Of a stretch of 64,000 nt of DNA, positions 15,301-30,300 are shown in pieces (within the stretch, counting starts at the first letter, position 1; each line of letters begins with the position of its first letter). The DNA lies in the NCBI RefSeq assembly GCF_036417845.1, contig NC_089980.1:62866501-62930500 (forward strand). The letters are read 5' to 3'. The notes beneath the pieces were generated by a model. That model was not told where the DNA came from. It saw only the letters and a list, made by a program, of their open reading frames with translations, and searched no databases. Origin of the DNA: Apteryx mantelli (taxonomy: Eukaryota > Chordata > Aves > Apterygiformes > Apterygidae). The position numbers were made by a program, and so were the translations under genes.

Positions 15301-18300
15301 AGTTCACCTTCCCTCTGAGTAAGTCTCCCTTTATGCAATTATTTTTTCCCAGAAATACTGCAGTTTGGACATACTGAGAGCATACATGTTCTTACACAAA
15401 GATTTACTACAGCCAGTAATGAGTTGCATCTATTTCCCCTACACACACAGTGCATGAATATTAAGCTCATGCTATTCTGATCTTTCATAAGCATGTGGAT
15501 AAGCACCTACAACATTTGGACACAGCAGTTTTAGACTTAGGCCAAACTTGCTTTGTTCTTGTGTGGCAGGATGGCTCAGTGCTATGACACAAGTTCTACC
15601 CCTCAAAAATCTTTCAGCTTAGCCAACATAAATACATACCTGCCTGAGAATCAGAGACTTGACAGTTATCTCCTTCAGTTTTAGACAGGACACATGCAGC
15701 AGCAGTATACCAGTCAAAGGCATATGAACATACACCCTCAGACATTAAGATAGGAGCGCTTTCTAGATCACCTGGTATAATAAGAGCAGTGTGTTGAATC
15801 ACATACAGTATAGTCAGGCTACCAACAAGAATTATGAATTTAAGCCCAGAACACTGGCTCCTCCCCTGTTCCCCCCCAAGCATCAGGTGTCAAAATTAAC
15901 TGTTAAACCACATCTTCACAATAAAGACTGAAGAGAACAAAAAAATTCCTCACACTTAAACACACCTCCTTCTCCCCAGGATAAGAAAAGTTTATTCAGT
16001 CATGAAGACTAACTGTTTAGTCCCTTCCCAATTGAGTACTATAGCACTCAAAGAAAAGTTAGCTTTGGTACTCAAACCTGGTGTCCTACTACAAAGCAAC
16101 AGCCTTATCAGTAAGTAATGCATAACCTGATCCTACTAGCTAGCACACTCAGAGGATTGTGCTCCCTCAGGCTGAGGTAGAAGAAATCAGGTTTTCTATT
16201 TCTCTGGGAGAGAGTTAAACTTGTGGGCTATTTATTATATAGAGGAGAGTAATAGGAACAATTTCTATAGATGCTTTTTATAAAAAAAATCTGCAAGTGG
16301 TTTAGAAGCAAAACATACTTATTGGAAAAGGCCAAAGTATCTGATCTCAGTTCAGAACCAGTCTGCTCTGTAAAGACAATTTAGGGGGTGAAAATGCTTT
16401 ATACAACTTACATGTATTTATGGAGCTTTAAGCACTTAGACATACCTTCACCTTGTTTGGGAGAATCCAAGTTCAAGTGAGACTCAAGGATCTTTATTTG
16501 TATAAAGAGTGAACAGAGCTAACTACCTGCAGTGTCATTGCTATTACTCTAGTAAGCAGTACAAAGAAAAAGATGAAAGCACATAATATTAGCACTTACA
16601 CCTGGGCATACTAAATCTCCAGCTTTAACTGGCTCAAAGAACAAGATGTGGATATTCTTACCTGGTCTGCACACAAGAGTGATGACAGTTTTGATTCTTT
16701 TGTTATTGCCACAGCTGTCTCCATTTAAATAGGTAAGTTGAATATCTTCTCCAACCTTTTTAGGAGAAGAAACATATGTTCCAAGATTCTTGCTCGTGTT
16801 TTGTTTATCTGCAAAGAGATTAAAATACATCACTTTTGTTTCCCTGGAAAGAAGTGAAATTTACACTAAGATAACATTACCTAGCCAACTGAAAGTCATA
16901 AGAAAACATATCCTTCCAAGTTTGTTTTTAACCTCTCGAACTATGCTACAAAGCCAGGAGCAGAGTGCAATAACATTTTTTAGTTAGAAAAGGCTACTTA
17001 CATCATTTCTTCTGGGCTCTCTGTGAGCACAAGGGAGATATGCTCATAACTACTGTTCCCTGAGTGCCTTCAGTTATTCAAGTGCAGCAGCATTCCATTT
17101 ACAGAGGCAGTGCCAAGCCTTCAGAGCAAAAAAAAGTATGAGACTCACCTACAGCACAAACAGCAGCAGCATCTGGGCAGCTGGAAGCTCCTCCTTTCTT
17201 CAGCACTTTATGGCAGACATTGATGTAATAACGCTTCCTTCCCACCTCTGAAAGACTACTGTCCACAGCTTCCCAGTTCTGGGCTAACTCTGAAATAGAG
17301 ACAGTCATTAAGAACAAGTTGTCTTGCTTAATCATTCCAGCCTCTCCACTCCAAAACACCTTCTATCACCAGAAAAAAGACACTTAAAACAGCTAAAGAT
17401 GACAGCAACTAAAGCAGTCATGGACACTGCTGCTTTCAAAAGGTACTCACTTTTGGAAAAAGGAAACAGCACTCAGAACACCAAAGCAAAGCAAAAGTTG
17501 ACAAGTGTTCAACTAAGAAACTGCAATGGCAATAGAGATGTGTGCAAATTCAGGACAGAAGTAATAAAGTGAGTTCATACTACCATACCTGAACTGTGTA
17601 TCAGAGGTGATAAGTCATAATGTTTTCTCCTATCAGCAACTCTGCAAAGGAGATCTTTCTCTTTAACACATGCGTATTTTGTATCCCAGGTAAAGAAATA
17701 GGTGCAGTCCACTTCACCAGTAAACACTGGAGATCCTTTACCATCATTACCTTGACATTGAAGATAGATACATAAATGTTAGGTTTCCAAGGGGGGAAAA
17801 TGGGGGGAGGGGAAGAAAAGCAGCAAGGAGTGTTGAGGACTGGCAATAAGCAAGGAAGAGAGCAAACCAAGTCCTGTATTTTTACTGTAGGCTAAGAAAG
17901 CAGGTCCTTTCATGGTTCAGGATTAGTTTCTAGATCAGCAGTGTAGATTTAGAATAGCAACATTACTACACAGCAGGAAACAACACTGCCAGCTATCGAA
18001 ATTAGTGCTTACTCTAAAAATATTTATTTCTTGTGTTAACTGTGGCTCAAAGCATGCATTCCTTTGAACCTAACGTCTATTAGTTTAATAAAAGCAAGCA
18101 CAAGAATCAAACCCTGAGCAGAGTCAGCAGCTTGTTACACTCACCTGCTGTTTCATTGCACTCAAAGTTTATTACGGTCATCCTCTGAAAGCCAGAACTA
18201 CATGCATCCCCATTTGGATAAATTAAAGCGAGATCCCCATCAGAATATCTGAGTAAAAAGTCAGTTTTAGATAGAAAAATGGGATCAAACACAATCATGC

Positions 18301-21300
18301 AATATTCTCCACGTAACAGAAGCCACATTCTTGATTATTAAATAATTGATTCACTCTCAAGGAGGAAAGAAACCCTTTTTCAGCATTAATACTGACATTT
18401 TTACTGCAAAAAAGGTTCAAATCCACAGATTTTTCTGGTTATTTTTCATTAGTTTGTATACAGTTTCAACAATGTTCTATAGCTTTTCCAGCTTTGATGG
18501 AACATCTTTTCCTTTGAGCTAATCATATTGCTATTTTTGGAGCTGGAGGAAGTCGTACTCCCTGGAAGATAGCTCCCACAAGTCTATCACATGCTCATAG
18601 ACAGAATGAAAGACCATGTTTATGTGAATCTCTGCTTTGGAATCTCACAAACTGGTGTCCCAAAATGCCACTTGGAATCTTCAAATTCTTAAAACTACAA
18701 AGTTTTGGACCTCTTAAGACTTGGATACGATTACCGCATGCTCTTGCAAAGGCAATATAAGTGCCCTCCTCTTGCTGAGGGCAGAGCCTCTAGAACATCC
18801 TACCTTGATGCTCTCTTGCCTCAACTCAAGGAAGGCAAGGGACAGCACAACACAAGCTGCAACTCTGACACTGAAGTCAGTGAAAGTTTCTTCCCTGTCT
18901 TGAGCAGTTACCACCGACCCCCTTTGCTCGCTAATGCTATCCTGGTACACTGTTAACATTTTTCTATACAACACAGAGCAAAACCACTACCATTTTGTAT
19001 CATATATTACTTACATAAGGGCACCAAACTAGGAAATAGAGATAGTCATTCAGATAACCAAGTACGGCTAAAGAGCCTGGAAAGAATTCTTTACATACCT
19101 TAGGGTTTGATTCTCAAATCTTCCTGCCACTTTTTGCTGATTATTTGAAGGTTTTACTTGGCAAGATGAAACATATCCTGTGCTGTCCTTGCAGTTACCT
19201 GCAGTGGTTTTCCCACATATATTCAAGTAATAGTAATACTCCTCATTGTCATCTTTGGCTAAATATGGCGTGACATAACCTGAATGAGGAAGAAAATAGG
19301 TGTTCTAAAACAAAAAACAGATGCAAAAAAAAAATTGCTATTGGTCAGGTAAGACCCAGATATCTGCACAGGATATTTTTCCAGTCTCCAGACATGAAGT
19401 TGAGAATCTAGCTAGTAACAATATACCATTCAAAATAAAAATAGTGAGTTTACCTGAAAGTTGAGTAAGTGGTCTCAAGTCAATGGAGATATCATGTTGC
19501 TCATTAGTCAGAAGACAGCTCCTACTCTCTAGATAATCCCTGTGACAGGCATACTCAGTAACCCACTCAATTTCATATCGGCAATTTGTTTTTGCTGTGA
19601 GTTTGGGACCTGTGCTCTGACAGGGAATTAAGCAGAATTAAGATTGCAAATAAGTATAGCAACTTCTATTTGAAATAGAGTCTTTAAAGCAATACTGTCA
19701 CATTCAGTTAGAGTCAGTAATGATTGCCTGTAAATTGCTTAGGAGCAGCAAACATTGTCTCTGGCTTCTCAGAACTAGGTTGAGAAGAAAATAAACACCT
19801 CTTAGTAATGATGAAGCAAACGACTAGAAATCTACAGAGGCAGAATAATAAGCATTACCAGAGGACTACCAGAAGTAAGTGTTGAAGTAGTGCTTTTCCT
19901 TAACATGTGAGCTAAAGCAGAGAACATTGAAGCCCAAATTGCTGAGCAGAGCTTGGAGGGTGTTTGCCTTTCAAATGAGTCCAAAGGAAAGGCTAGAGAT
20001 CAAGTATTCTCTAAAGGCAAGCAAGTTTCTTGTACACTGGACATTTCAGTAACTTTGATTCCCTCAGTCCAAATCAGGACTGAGAGACATGCTTGAAAAT
20101 TCCTTAGTCAACACTTGTCAGGTGTCTTCTGTAGTGCAATATTTTGCAATCTCTTGAAAGAACAGCAGTCTAGTTTTTCCCTGACTTTAAAGCAAAAAAT
20201 TTAGAAGCTCACTTTGTTTCATAAGCCTGTATTTCCACACCTACTAAAACAGCAGGCAGACACACAGGGAGATATCAGAAGTTAGCCACAAGTAACATTA
20301 ACATTACTGCTCATACCACACATTATACATGTGTGGCTATAGTGAAGTATTATAAAGTAACAGGAGGTAAAGGCCTATGGTCCCTTTCTGAAGCGGTAAG
20401 GATAAAGTATGGATCTCTCTCTAGGTCAGGTGAGGGACAAACATTAGACCAAAGCTAGCAGAGAAGAGTTCCTCCTTCACTAGCCTGCAAGCAAAACCAT
20501 CAGAATATGAAATGGTACGGCATTAGAAATATTCACTCCAGCCACATTTAAAGAATGCTGTGTTCCCCAGATTACCTGGCATCATGCTACACAATAAGCA
20601 AACACTGCACTGCATTGAAGCCAAGCTAAAACAATGCCCAAAGACTGATCTGTGGCTTAACATGACAGATTTTACATTAAGATAAAAGGAGTTCATGAGT
20701 CTGCTTAGTAAGTGACAGATATTTGCCAAGCAATGACACTTACTAGCTTTTTCCTGAGGAAGGCCAGATTTATAAAAAACAAGTTGCAGGCAACATCTTA
20801 AGCATTCCCAGTCTGACTGATGTTGGAAGAGTGCTCATCAGCAAGCAGAGATCTATGCTGAGGATTAACACTGTCCTAAATCCTGTCCTATTCTCAGAGG
20901 AAATTTTTGAATCTAGAAAAGGACAACCAAATTTACCAAAACAAGAGAAACAAACACCTCAGAAGAACATTTTAGTCAAGTTCTTAATTCCTAAGCTTTA
21001 AAAGTTTGTTTCTGAGGAGTATTTTATATTGAGAATACCACAATCTTCACAACCTGCAAAACAGAAGAATTTGCCTGTTTCCTTCACCCCTCAAAAAAAA
21101 AAAGATAATGTATACAGAAGTTAAAGACCAGCCATTTAAACTAAAATAGCAAAGTTACCTCTTCTCCCCTCTTTGATGGGCAAAGAAGAGTAATGGTCAC
21201 TGCTGGGTTATGGCCTAGGCAGAAGTCTGGCCTCTCTTCATCATTGTATATTCTCTCATAACTCAGTACCAGTCTAGAAACAGAAAATTAAATATATTTA

Positions 21301-24300
21301 AGACACTACACATGGTAGAGAAGGAGATATTCTTGGAGGAACACCTGCCCTTTACTAGATACCCAGGGAGAATATACTAGAGTAACCTCCATTCTAAAAG
21401 TTATTTTTAAGGATGTCTTTATTCCTATGATTAACCAAAATAAAGGTTAAGAGAGTCCCAGCAAAATGACTTAGAGCAGCCTCTTGCTTCCCATTTAAGA
21501 CAATACTCAACGCCTTAACTCAGACAGTAGCGGGAACTTGGCTGATAGTTACAAAAACATTCTAGCTTTATTCTCAGATTGCTGGAGAGCAGAGGTGATA
21601 GTCTTGAAACTTTTTGAAGTAATAAACACTGATGTTTTACTACAGTCCTAAAATTTACCACCTCCATACTCAATCTCTTTCCATCCTGCTCCCAGAATTG
21701 ACAGCAGGAAAACATCATTAACCAATTGACAGGAGTGAGGTAACTGGGCTGAAACAGGCAAGGCAACAGTACGAGAATGAAACAAGATAACTACATGCCA
21801 AGAGATGTGGCAAGATAACTTGGATGAAAAACCAAGAAGGAGACCCCAGTGCAACTTTCCCAAGTATTACTGTTCTGTTGATCTAACAGACAGAAGACTG
21901 CAGCTTGCAGAAGGGCGTCCGTTTTGCTTCAGGTTAGTCACACCTCTAACTGGCTGGCCTCTCTATACCTTAGGACTCAAATACAAACATTTTACTCCTT
22001 TCCCAGATGACCCTAATCTGATTCATTGCATATAATTAATTCTGCTCAAGCAATCCTAAGAGACAAGATAGTCTAGGGCCAGGCACTTCTTAGAGTATTA
22101 TTTGCACTTTGATATATTACGTTAGTTTCCTCAGATTGCTATATTTTCTCATGTTTCCTCAGATTTAACCATTTACTTCAGTATAGAACCCTTCAGCCAC
22201 TTGTTTCATGCTGGGGGGGAGGGGAGAGCCCTGCAGGTCTAACAGCTTTATTTGTAAACTAAAAAAAACAAAAAAACAAAACAAAAAAACAACTCCATCA
22301 CCAAAAAGCCAGAACCCTTGACCTCCACTGTTAACTTACTTTTTTCTACCTGTTTTCTTCAACTAGCATGTGAAAAAGAAGAGTACTATAAAAATCAACA
22401 GGTTTAGTGACCCCTACAGATATGGTAAGCAGGCTCATATGACCTTATGATCAGAAAGATCATCATTTTGACTACTAAGTCTCCCAAACCACATATGGGA
22501 TACCTTTTTTTCCATGCTACACTTTCAGCACAAGAGGCAGCATCAAGGAAACAGTTTCTACTAGTTCCGGTTCAGTACTGAAAGGAACAGCCAACCTTGC
22601 ATTGCTTATGTTTGTTAAATTAGAGTCATCAATGCAAAGATACAGAAGGGCAACATCTGGACTTCTTCTCAACTTAAAGTACTCCTGGGCAGCAGAATGA
22701 GCCAAATGCAGTGAGTAAACCCAGACAGTCAAGCAAATATTTCCTTCAGGCCCTCAGATGGTAGGCAGATGGAGTTAGAACTTAGTCTTCTGCTCAAAGG
22801 CAGAAAACACTAATCAGCCCTAGTTTCTGAGAATTTTGCAATTCTATAAACAGGAATCTCTCACAGTGAAGAAGAAAGTTTGATCTGTTATAGCAGTACA
22901 AGAGGATGCCCCAAAACTTCCACTCTGCCAGTGTTTGATGGAACTAATCCTGTCAATCCTACAATATTGAAATTATATTGATGGTAACAGATGAGTCATC
23001 TAGAAGTTAACTACTTTATCTGGTCCAGACAGCTGAGAAGTGTTCACAGAAGCAACATCAGATAAACTAAGTACCTGTCTTTGTTATGAAGTTTCAGTTG
23101 TTCCCGAGGACGACCAACATCATAAGCAAGACCTTCATGCAACAAGCAAGCAGCACTGCCAGCAGGGCAAGTTCCGGTCTCTCCACTTGAGCTTCCTGTT
23201 ACAGAATATAGAAAACAACATTCAGTTTCTAAGCCCTGCTTTACATGAAATATTTTGCTGTTTTATCTGTGGACTTACTTTCCATTCATTGCTTTACCCT
23301 TTTCTAAAAATACCTTTAAATTGAGTTACATTATAACATGAAACTGACAAGACAACAACTGAAGTATTTGTTATCTAAAAGAGGAAGTACTTGTTGCCCT
23401 GTTTTGGGTTGTAAGTTCATCCTTTCATAACTGAAGTACCTGAAGCTAGTTTCCAGTTGGTAGTATAATATTTGGATGTGTATGGCTCCAATACCTTCTG
23501 GAAGTGTTCTAAGTAAGTTTTTTCACAACACTGAAATGGTTCCTTATAAACCATCTTATTTTATCATGTAAAATTCAAAGCTGTCAGTGACAATTTTCAG
23601 ACTAATGAGATTTTTAAAAGAACAGACCTGCCACTAAAACTAGAACCATTCAGCTCCAAAACAGGGATAAAAATACACATTTAACTGCACAGTAGAAAAA
23701 AAGTGCAGTGCAAGTATACAGCTAAACCAGCCTTTCCAAGGAGTTTTAAGTGAGTGATTTTGCCGTTTCAATTCCTTACACAACTCCCAGCTGACTGGAA
23801 AGTGCTAGCTATGCACCATTTCTCACCCAAGCACCTAAACACTTTTAAGACATGTCTCAGGACATTCACATGCAACTAAGAAACAATCTCAACTAGAGCC
23901 TATAGCAAGCAATAGGCTCAAAGCACAAAAAGTGCTAACTACTCTCAGTCTTGTGCTGCAGCAAGCAAGCAGCAGCAACAAGACAAGCTAAGCTCTTCCA
24001 CTCAAATCAGCTTAAAGCAACTTCTCTAACAGCCCTTGTCCATCCAGAAGAGGAATATATCTAAGCAGCTCACTAGCTGGAGTAAGACTTGGCTCCACAG
24101 AAAGCAGCTTTTAAACCATCAGAAGTAGCTTGAAACAGTAGTGTAAGTCCTAAAACACAGGTTTTTGGTCTGACAATCTCAAGTGAGGCACAAGGAAATA
24201 GCCATTCTACTAGAAATTTACACACTGACAGACAATACAAGCAGGTGTTCACACCTAAGTCCCTGCAGATGTTTATAAACAAGGAATCATCATCAGAATC

Positions 24301-27300
24301 ATCCACCAAATAGTGTCCTGAAATTTTGATCAGAGGATTCAAGTCATGTTTCTTCAAGTCTTCATCAAACACATAGCAAGGCACCTAAAACATAAAAAAG
24401 TTACATGCAATCCATGCTATATAAGCAGGGAGAGGCTACAAGCAGGCTTATATAAAAACTAGATTAATACTTGGAAAAAGCTTTTACTTCTGCAAGCTAA
24501 AGTATAGACAGACTTAGAGAAGAAAGGTTAAATATGCTGGCTGAAGTGAGGCACCCAAAGTTAATGTGTTCTGCTCTAGCTTTTTACAAGACTTTTACTA
24601 TAAATAACCATACAGACTGTAAAAGGGCTTTAAAGAGTTGCTTAAAATTCTCAGCTTCAGTAAGTTCATACAAATGCTTCATATGTCTATCAAGAAGTTA
24701 GGCCTAGATCAGTTGTTGATGTTTGTTTGGGGGTGAGGGGACTTAGAGTAAAATTGCTACATGTGTGAAAAGTAACTTAGCATGTATAGTATATAGATTA
24801 CCTCTTTCACAGGTTTAAACAAGTCTTTCTTACAAGCAACAAAGGTCCTCCATTCAAAATAGTGCACACACTCTGTTGCCGTTACAAATTCAGGAGTACC
24901 CTATTTAAAGGAAGAAAAAAGTCAGTATTTGAAGAACATATTTCAGTTTTATTTTATGTCTATAGACAGTAAGAACTTCACTCAAGAGATTAAGAAAAAC
25001 AGACAGTCCAGAACATCACAGAGAAAGGGCATACAGTTTCTTAACAGCCCCTGTTATTACCAGCAAGTTTGTTATTTTCTAATAGCTCTGTTGGTAAACT
25101 CAGGAATATGCAGGCTGCCAAATCCTTCTCACTCTGCATATGCAAACTCTCAAATTAACATGCTCCAATCCTAATATGCAGTAATTGTACTACATCCTTT
25201 AGAAGCACTCACTGTTTCAACTGATATTGGCAGGAGCACCAGTCACATCCAGTTACTAGGAAGCAAAGCACCAACACAAAAGCATATAAATAGACAAACA
25301 GCAAGCCAATGCATGGTTTACCAATTCTTTATCTTTTATCCTACAAAGTAGGCAGATTACTTATTTTCTAACTAGCAATCACTTCTGCTATACAGAAAGG
25401 CTCTCTCTAATGTAAAGTACTTATTTTTATAGGCAAGAAATGCTAACATTAAACTAGCACTCATCTGCATCTCTTTCAAGACAGGTGTTCTACTGCGGTT
25501 TAGGGCTGGATGCTCAACTGAATGTCTCTGTTTATAGAAAGATGACCAGATTTTTTCCATTGTCCCCACCACCACCTTAGCTAGAAGTACATTAGCCTAT
25601 TTAAATCTCCTCCCTCCCCCATTCAGCCCTGCCACAAGTGTTGTAAGCGAGCTGTTCCAGACACTATTACAAAATCCTTTTGCTAGGTCACATGGATAGG
25701 TGTTTAAAAACTATGCTAACTAAACGAAGTTTTAAAATGGCTATGATCTGGCATTACAGCTAGAGTTAAGCAAGAATTTTTAATTTAATTCAAACAAGTG
25801 ACCTGTTGAAATAGCATAGGAAGCATTTAAATCTCCCTCCTGCGCTAGTATTTTATGTTTGAATCAGCTAGATTTCCAGGAGAGGGCATAATGTTATCAG
25901 TGCCAACAGCAGCACTAATCAAGTATTTATTACTTAGATATACAGAATATGTAAACTGATCACTGTCTGTACAGAATATCAAGCTGTGGTATCAGTTAAA
26001 TGTCTGGGAGGTGCAACTTCCAAAGCATATGGAGGTACAAGTAAACTATATATACACCCTAAGAACTTTTCAGGAGCCTCAGTCCATATTTTAGGAAGAT
26101 ATCCACAAATGATTACTCCCTGGAAGCCCAGATGAATCCGAGAGCACTTTAAGTTCAACTACATGAAGACAAGAATCTAAAGCTTACTAACAGAGGTAGT
26201 TAAGCTCTTCAACACTGTTCTATTAAACAGCCATTCTAGGTCCACAGCTTGGTACCAGCCAGCATTTAAACAATAGCTTTCATTGTTAAAATACTCAGTA
26301 CAGCACCAACTCATTTCTCTGCACTACACTTAAAATATCAGCGCAATTTCTGTAAAGAAGTTAAAGAACCAGAACAGTGTCTGACTAGAATTAAGCTGCA
26401 GATTTTAACTATTTTCTACCTTGACCGCATTTTAAAAGCCATAATTGACTGTGATTTTAACTCAGTACTAAAGCATAACTGGCTCTTCCTTAAGTTATGA
26501 AGCTTTGCATCCACTAGGACAGTAAGTCTCTAAGAAGTGCATGCTGTTTTCACTGAAGATAAGAACAAGCGATTTAGACTTACCAATGTCTTCCCGCACA
26601 GGAAGTTAATGTTGCTTTGAATTTGGTGCTGACTGCTTTGCTGCAAGCAGTTATGCGTAGTGTTGAATTCCAGAAGAGTTTTAGAAGTTTTTTGCAAACC
26701 TAAGTCACCTAGGGTTTAATAAAAAAAGTAAAAAAGATATCATAATACAGTACTTTCAGAGATGCTAAACATATAGAGGCACTAAGTTCAAGTACTGAAC
26801 AGCACAAGACAGGCCAGTCCAGTACAAGATAGTTTTTGAACAGAGCAAGACTCAAAACTGTTTGCAGCTTGTGATCTGGAAGCCCAGATCCAAGTTAAGA
26901 TAGTGTTTGATATCTCTAATCAAACTTCTGTTCCTACTTTCTCAAAGCTTTTTAGCAAACACTTGGAAAGTCTGACAGCAGGCAGATCCATGAACAAATC
27001 ACTGCTCTAGGAGCAAGGACTAAAGGATTCCTCAGCAGAAGACTGTTACCAATTAGTTACAAGTACCACAAGTCACTCCTTCCTCCCACCAGTTTCTATC
27101 CATCAGCTGCTCGGCCTTTATGCTGTTTACACACTGTTAGTTTTTAATCCCACCTCAATATGAGAGGTAGTCTGCTTAGTGATGAGTCCAGAGATGCCTG
27201 GGCACATCCACGATACTGGGTTTACCTGCAGATACACCCAAAACAGATACACTATTGCAGTGGATGTCTCCCAGTGCCTGCAGCTCTCATCCCTTCAGCA

Positions 27301-30300
27301 CAGCTTGTGCTGCACAAAAGCTGGGGTCAGTGTTAAAACGCTGTGCAACCCTCTGCTCCACAGCACCACAAAAGGGAAAAGGGGGAGCACATTCCAAGTC
27401 ACAGTGAGCACTGGTTCAAGCCACCAAAATGTTACTGTTCAAATCTATGCTGATCAGCATTAAGCACCAAGTCCTTTTAGGTCTAGCATGCTAACAGTGC
27501 CCTGTCCAGTCTTGCTAGGTGAATTTGAATGCTGACAGGAGTTTGGCCTGAACTACAGAGAATGCTATAAAATGCCAGCAATGGCCTGCTTCCCCCTTTC
27601 TTTTTTTCCTCATGTCAAAAGTAGGGATAAAGTCAAATGTGCAATCACTTCAGAACACTTCTTTCCATCTAGGCCAGATGTTGCTTTGCCTTAAGAGCAC
27701 ACTAGCTGGAACTTTGCCCAACCTATTAGCCCTTTATCCAAGGCAAGGAAAACTACATTACACCCAAGTAATATAATCTTGAAAGCAAAAGGAACACAAG
27801 TAAGTAAACTGGGCAGGAAGAGAATACAAGAACCTCAAAAATATACCACAACAATATTCTGCAGCAGCACCCTTCCAGGCATTGAAATGGCTGCCAGTAC
27901 TTTTCTTAGTAAAGCATGTTGTTTAGCATCTTTCCATCAGGTTCCCCAGCACTGTTTTTCAATCCAGTCCTGCAAAGGAACTGGGACAAGCAGCATTTGT
28001 GCTGGTCACCTAAAATCATTGGCTGTGTTGAACTGTAACAGAGAAAGCTACTATAGCTACCTAACTCACAGGTAGAAATGAAGTGGTGGCAGTCAGAATG
28101 GAAGCTTGCTAGCTAACCCACATTACATTCCCTCAGTAGCTCAGGGAAGCTCTTTTCATGCTGTAGATGCTTATGCTAACTTTGTTACAGGAAGCCCTTT
28201 CAAGAGGCTGATGCCTAAGCAGCCATTCACAGCACCCCTATGTGAGGGCAACAAGCATTACAGGTTATTAAATAATCATCCATCTTCTCAAAGTAAGGTT
28301 AGAATTAACTCAGCCCAGGAGAAAGGCAGGGGAGACCAAACACCCACACACTTACACTGAGAACTTGTGCTACATGAAGAGCAGCCAGGATGAGAACCTG
28401 CAGCAGTGAAGCAACATTACTGCAGGTACAGTTCAGTGCCAGCCTCCAGACATCAAGGCTGTCAGTGGTTCCCATCCTTTCAGCTTCCAGGCACTCCCCT
28501 TATCAGAAGGCTATCTTCAGGTTTTAAGTTTTCCAGCACTGATACTGACAGATGTCATGCATCCCTCTTCAAACATAAGAGCTACAAACTAGTTCCCAGA
28601 GAGCAGGATTTCTACTGATCACCTCACTACTTGAAAGCTGCTAGCAAGATGTCCTCTTTTCTTCACTAAGAGATCAGAGGAGAGGAAAGCTGTCAAAAAC
28701 ACCCAACCTAACCCTTTAGTGAAAAGTTGTATATGGTAACAATATGTGCATATGATTAAAAAAAACTTTCCATCATTTTTAAGAGTATACAGTTTTAAGC
28801 CTCAGCATAGCAGGGAGCTTATGACAGCACCATCTGAGGACTTAGACCTCTGTAAGCATTAGTTTCCTCTCAACTCTGAAAGTCTTTTACATTCCTCTAA
28901 AAGCTTTGTGAGCTGACGCCAATATCCTCAAAGTGACATTCAAGAAAGAGCTAGTAAATTTTGTTTATTCCAGCCCAATGTGCATGCTCACCTCCTCCCT
29001 GCATGCTTAAAACTAGCTTAGGAATTTGCTAAAAGATTTTAGCAAGATTTTCTTTAGTGGCACATTACTCTTCCCATTCCTGCCAACAGCAAGAAGTGTC
29101 ATGAACCATTTCCTCATACTTTGCCAATTATCTGTTTTCCATAAGCTTTCTTCCAGAGCACCAGTTCTGGAACAGCATTCAGCAGAACATCCATCTCCCT
29201 CTTCAAAGAGCAGCCAAGTGTTTTCATGGCTTTATAGAGATGCATTTCTTCCATAAAGGAAGACATTGCAAATTAGCTAGTAAATCTCACACAAGTTAGC
29301 TTCAGATACTGTTTTATGCAGCTGTACTAAATCACTATGAAAGGCATTGTCTACAACACCTATCCACTTGTTTATACTTTCATCTCTTCAGCTGTTTGGA
29401 AGAGGAAAGGCAATCATGGAAGACATTCTATCAGTTTTCCAAAGGAAGGGAGAGTTTAGGTGGCAACAGTCCCTTCACAGCCAGTCCTTCTGTTGTGGTT
29501 GGACAAAGCACACGTTTTGCCACTCAGGGTAACAGTTATAGCAATATTTCAACTTTTAGTTTTAGCACTAGTCCAACAAAAAAAAGAACACTAGTCACTA
29601 CGTGTCACAAGAAGTTAAATAAGTATGATGCCATCTCCATGCTCTCTGTAGTTCAAGAACTAAGCATTCTGCCTATACTTTGCAAGCTTCTAAGGTCAAG
29701 CAATAAAGCAGAAGAGCTTTCTCCAGGAAAGGTCTTTTTGGATCTCAACACCAACATTAACTGTAGGTCAGAGTGACTTCCCAATGTTAACCGTATGGCT
29801 TCCCTTGGATACAGTCTGATTACAGTCACAGACCACATAGCCCTCTTCCCCAAAGTTAGGAGCAAGAAATAAAACCAGTACTATAGCTGTTCTCTTGCAT
29901 AGTTAATGCTCACAAGCAAATCTATTGTTTGCACTGAAAATTCCTTTCTGAAAGGCTAAAGAAGAAATCTGATTAAGTCCATATCTGAAGCAATCTTACT
30001 ACTTTGAAAAGCTTATCAGTTCACATTTTGTTCCTCCCTTTCCCCAAATCAAAGCCCTTCAGCTGCACTCAGTCACTCATTTTTGGAATACAAGTAACCA
30101 CATACCAGTCAGATTGTTTTAAGTCAGGTATGTGGCTTAATTGCCTTAAGCAACTGGAATCTACACTGGGAGCCTACACTTCACTAGATCTGGATCAAAG
30201 AGATTCTTCTTTTCAAAAAAGAGTTATTGTCAATGAGAAAAGAAGCTTGCTAATCAATTAGCATGACCTCTTAACTCAGTGTAAAGTTTCAATACAACTA

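Larger units (their letters stand above)
357..26583 (-). other. IGF2R: IGF2R introns 3-29
   Basis: The stretches between exons 3 and 30 are introns of 174 bp to 1.9 kb. The larger ones are intron 3 (24901-26583), 5 (23196-24254), 6 (21274-23074), 7 (19617-21158), 15 (13802-15030), 18 (10463-12354), 19 (9251-10282), 22 (6388-7547) and 26 (2733-4183). They hold only scattered homopolymers (poly-C at 9340-9354; A-rich 22261-22291). I see no nested gene, snoRNA box pair or tRNA fold that I can support. Confidence 0.8.
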
